DNA from: Ridgeia piscesae
Taxonomy: Eukaryota; Annelida; Polychaeta; Sabellida; Siboglinidae
Direction: 5' to 3'
Assembly (NCBI GenBank): GCA_025642075.2
Contig: JAODUO010001825.1
Span: forward strand, 39,330-103,329
DNA length: 64,000 bases
The position numbers and the translations under genes were made by a program. Of the stretch, positions 50,801-61,872 are shown in pieces (positions within the stretch are counted from its first letter, which is position 1; every line of letters begins with the position of its first letter). The notes beneath the pieces were generated by a model. It made no database searches, was not told where the DNA came from, and saw only the letters and a program-made list of their open reading frames with translations.

Positions 50801-53800
50801 CTGACAGAATATGGTTAAGTTCTGAAGAAAACAATTGGGGCAATTTTTTAAAAGTATTATAGCTCTTATGTTTTCACAATAACCCCCATAGTGTTTGTTA
50901 TAATTGACTATAGAACTAAGAGGTTGATTGTTTGGGTGACAGTGAACCTACTGAATATTTTGTCATAATGTACGTACAACCCAGGTTCACGTTTTCAGTG
51001 TACAAGACAAAGCACATTGTGTTGTATTGATGCTGAAATATAACTCATAAATCACAAAGGGACTTCACCAGGTGATATGTGGATCTATTGGGATGTTTTA
51101 ATGTCAGCAGTCTTCTGTTGCTATTCCATAGTTATGTTGTTGCAGATCCAGAGTTATGTTATTGTAATTCCAGCATTATGTTGTTGAAATTCTAGAGTTA
51201 GGTTGTTGCAATTCCAGAGTTATGCTGGGTTAATTCCACAGTTAATTGCTGCTGTTCACATATCATCTAACAAAGTGATCATTGGTCTGCTTCAGATATC
51301 TTTTGCACTGTTCACATATGATCTAACAAAGCGATCATTGGTCTGCTTCAGATGTCTTCTGCACTGTTCACATATCATCTAACAAAGTGATCATTGGTCT
51401 GCTTCAGATGTCTTCTGCACTGTTCACATATCATCTAACAAAGCGATCATTGGTCTGCTTCAGATGTCTTCTGCACTGTTCACATATGATCTAACAAAGC
51501 GATCATTGGTCTGCTTCAGATGTCTTCTGCACTGTTCACATATCATCTAACAAAGTGATCATTGGTCTGCTTCAGATGTCTTCTGCACTGTTCACATATG
51601 ATCTAACAAAGTGATCATTGGTCTGCTTCAGATGTCTTCTGCACTGTTCACATATCATCTAACAAAGTGATCATTGGTCTGCTTCAGATGTCTTCTGCAC
51701 TGTTCACATATGATCTAACAAAGTGATCATTGGTCTGCTTCAGATGTCTTCTGCACTGTTCACATATCATCTAACAAAGTGATCATTGATCTGCTTCAGA
51801 TGTCTTCTGCACTGTTCACATATGATCTAACAAAGTGATCATTGGTCTGCTTCAGATGTCTTCTGCACTGTTCACATATGATCTAACAAAGTGATCATTG
51901 GTCTGCTTCAGATGTCTTCTGCACTGTTCACATATGATCTAACAAAGCGATCATTGATCTGCTTCAGATGTCTTCTGCACTGTTCACATATGATCTAACA
52001 AAGTGATCATTGATCTGCTTCAGATGTCTTCTGCACTGTTCACATATCATCTAACAAAGTGATCATTGGTCTGCTTCAGATGTCTTCTGCACTGTTCACA
52101 TATGATCTAACAAAGTGATCATTGGTCTGCTTCAGATGTCTTCTGTACTGTTCACATATCATCTAACAAAGTGATCAATGGTCTGCTTCAGATGTCTTCT
52201 GCACTGTTCACATATCATCTAACAAAGTGATCATTGGTCTGCTTCAGATGTCTTCTGCACTGTTCACATATCATCTAACAAAGTGATCAATGGTCTGCTT
52301 CAGATGTCTTCTGCACTGTTCACATATCATCTAACAAAGTGATCATTGGTCTGCTTCAGATGTCTTCTGCACTGTTCACATATCATCTAACAAAGTGATC
52401 ATTGGTCTGCTTCAGATGTCTTTTGCACTGTTCACATATCATCTAACAAAGTGATCATTGGTCTGCTTCAGATGTCTTCTGCACTGTTCACATATCATCT
52501 AACAAAGTGATCATTGGTCTGCTTCAGATGTCTTTTGCACTGTTCACATATCATCTAACAAAGTGATCATTGGTCTGCTTCAGATGTCTTTTGCACTGTT
52601 CACATATGATCTAACAAAGTGATCATTGGTCTGCTTCAGATGTCTTCTGCACTGTTCACATATCATCTAACAAAGTGATCAATGGTCTGCTTCAGATGTC
52701 TTCTGCACTGTTCACATATCATCTAACAAAGTGATCAATGGTCTGCTTCAGATGTCTTCTGCACTGTTCACATATGATCTAACAAAGTGATCATTGATCT
52801 GCTTCAGATGTCTTTTGCACTGTTCACATATCATCTAACAAAGTGATCATTGGTCTGCTTCAGATGTCTTCTGCACTGTTCACATATGATCTAACAAAGT
52901 GATCATTGGTCTGCTTCAGATGTCTTCTGCACTGTTCACATATGATCTAACAAAGTGATCATTGATCTGCTTCAGATGTCTTTTGCACTGTTCACATATC
53001 ATCTAACAAAGTGATCATTGGTCTGCTTCAGATATCTTTTGCACTGTTCACATATCATCTAACAAAGTGATCATTGGTCTGCTTCAGATGTCTTTTGCAC
53101 TGTTCACATATGATCTAACAAAGTGATCATTGGTCTGCTTCAGATGTCTTCTGCACTGTTCACATATCATCTAACAAAGTGATCATTGGTCTGCTTCAGA
53201 TGTCTTCTGCACTGTTCACATATCATCTAACAAAGTGATCATTGGTCTGCTTCAGATGTCTTCTGCACTGTTCACATATCATCTAACAAAGTGATCATTG
53301 GTCTGCTTCAGATGTCTTCTGCACTGTTCACATATCATCTAACAAAGTGATCGTTGTTCTGCTTCAGATGTCTTCTGCACGGAGCCGTTCCGTATTCCAT
53401 TCGCGGGTAAAATAGACATCTGTTGCTTTGACAAGACCGGCACACTGACCAGTGACAACCTGGTGGTGGAGGGCATCGCTGGACTCCCGTACGTCCACTC
53501 ACTGACCACAGATAGGGCCAGACACTGCCTCCTAGGGGCTGTCATAATCAGTTGGGAAGTTTAGGGGGAAATAATAGGAAGAAGAACACTTATATAGTGC
53601 CATCAATCTAGATAGAATCCATATATGTAAACAATTATGAAATATAGTTTCATGTCATCCGTCATCTAAAAACGTATCGGCATATCCTTCTTAGCAATTC
53701 CATCAGGCACCTGTCTGTTGACAACTTACTTTGTACAGTATTATGACAATGCTTTGGTTTTTATGCTACTTAACTTGGATTTTCCAAAAAATAAAGTGAA

Positions 53801-56800
53801 TCTGTTACAGAAGTCACTAATAAAATTGCTTATTTTTCCCATTAATATAGTAAGTTCACAGCAAAACTGTACAATACATAAATAATTTTTATGGTTACAT
53901 AACATAATAAAGTAAATATAAACCAAATAAACAATTGTTTCCAGACTTACAGTTAAGTGACATGTCTGCACCGCTGCCTGCACTTAACAAGCCCAGGAAC
54001 TTGTAGCAAGAAGTCTGCTGTGTAAATTGTGGAAAAGTTAAACATCAAAGTGTTATGATTGATGTGGGTCACTGGCAGTAATACTGTGTCACCTTGGCAG
54101 TATTACTGTTAATCACCTTGGCAGTACTACTGTTAATCACCTTGGCAGTATTACTGTTTGTCACCTTGGTAGTATTACTGTTTGTCACCTTGGTAGTATT
54201 ACTGTTAATCACCTTGGCAGTATTACTGTTAGTCACCTTGGCAGTATTACTGTTTGTCACCTTGGCAGTATTACTGTTAATCACCTTGGCAGTATTACTG
54301 TTCATCACCTTGGCAGTATTACTGTATGTCACCTTGGCAGTATTACTGTTAATCACCTTGGCAGTATTACTGTTCATCACCTTGGCAGTATTACTGTTTG
54401 TCACCTTGGCAGTATTACTGTTAATCACCTTGGCAGTATTACTGTTCATCACCTTGGCAGTATTACTGTTTGTCACCTTGGCAGTATTACTGTTAATCAC
54501 CTTGGCAGTATTACTGTTTGTCACCTTGGCAGTATTACTGTTAATCACCTTGGCAGTATTACTGTTTGTCACCTTGGCAGTATTACTGTTAATCACCTTG
54601 GCAGTATTACTGTTTGTCACCTTGGCAGTATTACTGTTAATCACCTTGGCAGTATTACTGTTTGTCACCTTGGCAGTATTACTGTTAATCACCTTGGCAG
54701 TATTACTGTTTGTCACCTTGGCAGTATTACTGTTAATCACCTTGGCAGTATTACTGTTTGTCACCTTGGCAGTATTACTGTTAATCACCTTGGCAGTATT
54801 ACTGTTTGTCACCTTGGCAGTATTACTGTTAATCACCTTGGCAGTATTACTGTTTGTCACCTTGGCAGTATTACTGTTAATCACCTTGGCAGTATTACTG
54901 TTTGTCACCTTGGCAGTATTACTGTTAATCACCTTAGCAGTATTACTGTTTGTCACCTTGGCAGTATTACTGTTAATCACCTTCGCAGTATTACTGTTTG
55001 TCACCTTCGCAGTATTACTGTTAGTCACCTTCGCAGTATTACTGTTAGTCACCTTCGCAGTATTACTGTTTGTCACCTTGGCAGTATTACTGTTTGTCAC
55101 CTTGGCAGTAATACTGTCACCTTGGCAGTATTACTGTTAATCACCTTGGCAGTATTACTGTTAATCACCTTGGCAGTATTACTGTTTGTCACCTTGGCAG
55201 TATTACTGTTAGTCACCTTCGCAGTATTACTGTTTGTCACCTTGGCAGTATTACTGTTTGTCACCTTGGCAGTAATACTGTCACCTTGGCAGTATTACTG
55301 TTAATCACCTTGGCAGTATTACTGTTAATCACCTTGGCAGTATTACTGTTTGTCACCTTGGCAGTATTACTGTTAGTCACCTTCGCAGTATTACTGTTTG
55401 TCACCTTCGCAGTATTACTGTTTGTCACCTTCGCAGTATTACTGTTTGTCACCTTGGCAGTATTACTGTTAGTCACCTTCGCAGTATTACTGTTTGTCAC
55501 CTTGGCAGTATTACTGTTAGTCACCTTCGCAGTATTACTGTTTGTCACCTTCGCAGTATTACTGTTTGTCACCTTCGCAGTATTATCAGTGAAGCTTCTT
55601 TTGACACTGAATGTTTTTGTTTACCATTTGCACGAGTTGTTGGAAACTGTCAAACACCAAACATTTTTAATTAAGGTCTTAAAAAAGTAACTAAACACAA
55701 TTTGTTGGGCTGTTTACTCTCAGAATATGTAGTATAGTTATAAGAACATAATATTAAATTAAAACCTAGACGCAGACACACTCCTGAAGCCAACAGTTAA
55801 CAGTTTGTTGGTACGTTTGTAGGGGCACTGATGGAATCTGTGCTGTCAGTGAAGCACCATTGGAAACAGTGCGTGCACTAGCTACGTGTCATGCACTAGT
55901 GCAGCTGGATGAGGACCTCGTGGGAGACCCCCTTGAGAAGGCAACACTCAGTGCGGTTGATTGGAACCTCACAAAAGGTGAGTTACTGGATGACTTTCTT
56001 AGTACAATGGGCACCAACCAGGCAGCACCTAAACTGGCAGAGAAACAGACCACGGTGAAAGATGTGTCGAAAGGTTTATATAATCGGAATCGGAAATATT
56101 TATTTGACCAAAAAAATTATACATGATACAACATTCAACAAATTACCTACAGCTTAATTATGAAGTAATACTGCACCAGTGCAGCACCAGTGCCGCACCA
56201 GTGCCGCAGTGACCTAAACATGACAAGTAATTACATACACGTGTTATTAAATAAGAAATAACAGAAAAGTAATTATATGTAATGTATGAATTATCAGAAA
56301 TAAAATGCTATAAATTAGTACACTGATTGTTACAACTGTCCACATATATAACAGTTTGGTAATTAGCACAGTATTTTGTAATTCTGTTAAAAAAATATGT
56401 TTTCACTCTATTAACTAATAATTCCTTGTAAACGGTGTGTTACAATTTTGTCTTTAATGTTAAATGCAGTATTGTTTATTAGTAATGGAATATCATACCT
56501 AATGCATCGCTTGGCAAAGTCATGTTTTGCCTTTTTGTATGAATATTATCGTGTATCCATTTTTTAAATTTGAGGACTGTTTTATTTAATATAAATGTTA
56601 AGTTTTGCAAATATACTGGTAATGTCATGTGCACATACTTATTTCAGTCGTGCCTCGGTATAAAACGGTAGTTGGGGTCCACAAAATCCACGAATTGAAA
56701 CCGCGTTATAAACGAGGCATGTTATATATTCCACCAGGGGCGCCACCACCCCCAAAATGCCACAACAACAACCGAAGCCAATGTGTTGGTTGCGCAGTCT

Positions 56801-59800
56801 CTGCGTGATTTATAAAAACTAATTGACATTGACAAACAACGTAAATGTGTATTACATTAAAATATTATACACTGTCGAATGTTGAACTGAGTAAAACTTG
56901 CGAATGGTGTACAATTTTGAATTAAATTCTGACCCAACGGGCCTCGTCTGCCGATGCGAACTGAGGCGGAGCGATAACACAGTACTGCTGTCGCGGTCTA
57001 AAATAACCATGAACTCAGCAGCACAAACACACAAATGAATTGACATGTTGCCGAAGTCGGTCAAATATTAATACCTATACTAGTTACTCTCACTATTGGC
57101 TTGATTTCAGCTTTCAATCAATCCCAAAATATAAATTTAGATCGCACATTTACCGTGCCTATTTATAATGCAATTCACCGTGGTTCAAGGCTACCACGGT
57201 TCATATGCAGTTAATGAATTCGTATATTTGCGCACAGGTAAATGTTTTTTTCGTAGACGTAGTGAAAACATAACACAACTGTTAGCCGGCCATTTCAGTA
57301 TCATACTGTTTGTCACCGCCCCATTCGTAAGCAGTTTAATTGCCATTTATAAGCTGGCGAAGGCGCCCGTTCCCGGAAGCCACAGCGAACTGGCAGGAGA
57401 CAAACGCGACTGATATCGACGCAAACAAACAATGCTTTGTACCAAATTTACTGTACCTAAAGTTAATTAAATGCAATCAATGGAATTGGTCACGTTTTAA
57501 ACAAACACTTCAGAAATCACCACACAATCCAAGCGCTAGTTACACAATAGATCGGTTTGAAAAGCGATCGGATTGGTGCCGCGAAGCCGACGGTAGATGG
57601 CAGAGCAGAAGCCAGTATATCAGTAATTCTTTTTAATTAATATTAGGATCATGAAAAAGGTTTTGGTCTAATTTCCCCATTATATTTGACATGATTATTT
57701 CAGAGGCAAAGTTCCACATACCTGTTAATTCTGTAAGTGTATTTTAATTAATTTGGGAGGACATTTTTTGACAGGAGCATTGTCAATAAATATGAAATAT
57801 GATTGGTGGTCTGGGAATTGCTTGATTAGGATATCTGCTGTTGATTCTAGCATTAATTTACTGATTTTACAAAACAAGTTATCGACCAAAGTGCCATTTA
57901 GGGAAGAAAATCTGGTTGGGAATGTTATTTTGGGGATAAAACAAAATCCTGTTAAGGTGTTGTAAAATTAACTACAATATTCTTTTTCATTTATTTCAAG
58001 CAAGTTTATATTCAAAACCTGCAATAGTACTTCAGATTTTAAAAAGTCGGTTTGTCATAATACTGATGCAAATTCATCAATAAATTGTTTGTAGTCACAA
58101 TTTAGGACTCGTGGAAGTCTGTATACGTCACCAACTATCACAGTTCATAAGGCTGCTCCCTGTCACTTCAATAAACTGTCCTTCCCAATGTTGTTGTTGT
58201 TGTTGTTAGATTGCAGTACCTTACATTCATACTGAGTAAGAACATATGTAATTAAGCTGCCTTTAACATTGTTCAAACAATTCAGTAGATTTTTGCTAGT
58301 GGCAAAAAAAACCCAGCAAAACCTGTAATACGCATGAATAATCAGCTTAATCTTATTTCAAATACATAAAGAATTACATTATACAGTATGTTGAATTTGT
58401 CAGATTATCAATCGCACAGCGACTTTGACTTTTCATGCAAATTCAGATCCTTTGCCACAGTACTGTGGTATATCATGATCTATGTCCATACGCTGCAAAT
58501 TTAAACACCAACAACCAGAACACTTGCTCAAGTAACAAAGTTGGTGACAGAATAAAATTGATGTAATAGATGCATCACGTTTATTGTGCCAAGATGGCAC
58601 AGTTGAGCTACACAAATACAAATTCTACTTTCTGTCACAGAGGTGTAGACCAATCCTGATAGTTGATGCCTAAGATGCAGACCGCATACATGGAAATAAA
58701 TTACAAACCCCTTAATCTCACACATGCTAGCTGGATTACATTAGATTAGTCGTATATCACAATTTGGTGTAGTCGTCATGGTGATCTACCATGTTGGTGG
58801 TAAACAGTTGAATGTCCGGATGATGCAACAGTGTTTTACTGAATGCCGTCAAGGACAGTTGCTGTGACATGAGAGTGGACGTCACATCATCTCTAATGGT
58901 GCCAATGTTGCAGGCGACACGGTCATCCCAAAGCGAGGCAAGTCGCTAGCGATGAAGATCTACCATCGCTTTCACTTTGCGAGTTCGCTCAAGCGTATGT
59001 CGGTTATCGCTGGTCACTCTCCGCCTGGCTCAGTGGACACTGAGTACGTCGCCACGGTGAAGGGCGCCCCGGAAACACTTAGACCAATGGTAACTATGGC
59101 AACCACGTAACTACCACAGATCGTAACAACCAGGCTTTTTGCGTGAGGCTCACGTAGACAACATGGTCATATACAATCCTATCAAAATGCGCCGGTATAC
59201 AAATAGATATGTACATGCCTAGTTGCATATGCAGTGCTAAGAGTTCTAAGAGTTTTATGCATCACAGAAAGAAGCCTACAGTATATGAGTAAGAATGTGG
59301 TCTCAGTAACCAGTCAAGTCTGTGCATCATATGTAATAGACTGTTGCATCATATGTAATAGACTGTTGCATCATATGTAATAGACTGTTGCATCATATGT
59401 AATAGACTGTTGCATCATATGTAATAGACTGTTGCATCATATGTAATAGACTGTGACGCCAGGTGACGCTGTAGGAACACTTGAGGCTAAATACAACATG
59501 GATGTTATGATGTTATGTTTACTTCAGACGTCATAAGGTACCTTTGTTTATCTCCACAGCATTGAAACAGTACTAATTATACATATGTGACGTGTTCTAA
59601 CGAAATGAGTCGTATGTCAAAAAAAAAATTGAGTTAGTCAATTGGAAAGAAGATGTATTAATCTTTCCAACGGTGTAAAAATTATGGACATATTTCACAC
59701 ACAGCCAAAGTTATTGGACGCTGAACATGCCTAGGGTAGAAAGTCTCAAAAGGATAAAAACGCATTTGAAGTTCGCGGTCACATAAGCACACAGTCGAGT

Positions 59801-61819
59801 ACATTGTCGATCCAAAATCAGCCGTTTTGCTTCTACATTTAAGACCGCCCCCCCAAATCAGAGTGGGGCGGTCTTAAAAGAGGGGTGGTCTCTCATGGGG
59901 GTTTGCAACATTCAACACTAGGGGGCGCTTACAACGACTAACATCAACACTAGGGGACGCTTACAACCACTAAGTAGTAAAATAAAAAGTAGAAAATAAA
60001 AAATGAGAACATTTTACAACAAAATTATTTATTCTGTTTATTTTATGTGTGACACGTTTCAGTATACGTTTAATTTTGTATCGTTTTTTCTAAATAATAT
60101 CTGATAAAAAGTATCCTCATTTTGAATCGTTTTATAATTATATCTGATAAAAAGTATTCTCATTTAATTTATTTAAAATTCGGTCTGAGGGGTTAAAAAG
60201 TGCTGCCACCTCACGGCGTCTGGGTAATCGCACCGCGGTCGCCATTTTGTTGTTCTTTCCAGCGCCGCAAAACGATCTTTTACTCTCTCATATAATCATG
60301 AAAACAAACTCGTACAGCCACGAAACTTCCTCTCTAATAACACATATATCATATGCATACGCTAGACCATAAAATTAAATCATTTAAATTGCTGTGAAGA
60401 ATAAAATTCCCAAATCTAATTTGTGCTAAACTAAAGTCGACATCGCCTGCGGCTGTTACGTCGATATTTTATCGCAGTGTCGCTAAATCTGGATCGCGGT
60501 TTTATCCTAAACTAACCTAAAACTTAGCCTAAGTTTCTAAACTTTAATCATACAAAAGTTTCTAAACTTCAGTCATACACAATATGGATATTTAATCCCA
60601 GAGTTACCCGTAGCTACCGATGTCCGCCATGATGTCTTGCCGGCGAGTTTGTTTCGTGAATTTTAGTTGTTTCAATAATGTAAATGATTTAATTTTATAA
60701 CATACTGTGTGTTTATAAATATATAAGATATGTGAGGAAAGTCTAGCGGCTGTTAGATGTCGTTTTCATAATTCGGTCAGAAAATAAAAGATCGCCAAAA
60801 TGAATGGTCGTCATCAGGCGATTTATTGTTTTTATGGCATTATGCGCATCCATGCGCGTTAGTCATGCTTTTAATGAGAATTCATTGCGATATTTAGGTT
60901 AACAAATGTCCTGGCCACCTATCGGATGGTCGTTCGTCAGGGGTAAAATTCAAATTGCCATGGTCATTGGTCGTGTCTGCCGGGTGGTCGTTGGTGAGGG
61001 AACGTTTATACAGCGTAGACATTCGATGCATTTGATGCATTTAAAATAAACTCCCAAGGCATGTTCGCTGTTGAAGATATATCATGCTAACTGTTTACTG
61101 AAATTATTACAACATAATCCGAGTATTTAGCAATGTTTTGTAGCAGCGACCCGATCAATTCCACGTTGTTTACGGCTAGCGAGAGGGCACTGCGCCTGCG
61201 CGCACAGCTCTAAGCCAATCAGAGGCCCGCTGTCAGCTCCTCGCGGCGTCTAGTGACGTTTGTTCACAGATAGGCCTCTCACATTAAGCGCCGCTATTGG
61301 CTTACACTAACGTCAGTGGGGATTTCTACTACAAGAATCCGAAAGAGGGCGTCCAGGGCTTTCCTGTAGTACCAAATAAGTCCGCCATGCGTTGAGGGAA
61401 ACCCCAAAGAATGCGACATGAACTAGTGCGATTTATCGGTTCTGTTTTACGAAATTCATGCATGAAATATTACATAGTGTGTCTAAAAGGCTATAAAATG
61501 TACTAAATAATAATATAAACGAGAAATAAGCATTGCCAATTGACAAAAAAGATACCAAAGTATACTTTGGTGACAAAAAGTCAAAATCGTCGAAATTCAT
61601 CGTTGCATGTTTATGCGGTGTTTTCTTGAAATCAAGTTCGCTGACATAGACTCATTTTGTTAGAACACGTCACATATATAATATATGTGTGTGTGTGTGT
61701 GTGTGTGTACCCCATGGTATACATACATATAGTACAAGACTATTTTATTATAATTATGGTAATTTGTGTTACATATATTGTGGGTGATATATACATGTAT
61801 GTATGTATGTATGTATGTG

Positions 61820-61872
<53 letters not shown>

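Noticed and set aside
54069..55690. Hydrophobic ORF ([15 protein letters not shown] repeats) looking like a multipass membrane protein, and its NSNTAKV antisense
   Set aside because: It is the translation of a 24-nt noncoding minisatellite in intron 11, and the hydrophobicity comes from the repeat's T-rich composition.
57168..57413. 81-codon ORF in intron 12 as a nested gene
   Set aside because: No domain, no splice or polyA signals and no second supporting feature. The length is compatible with chance.
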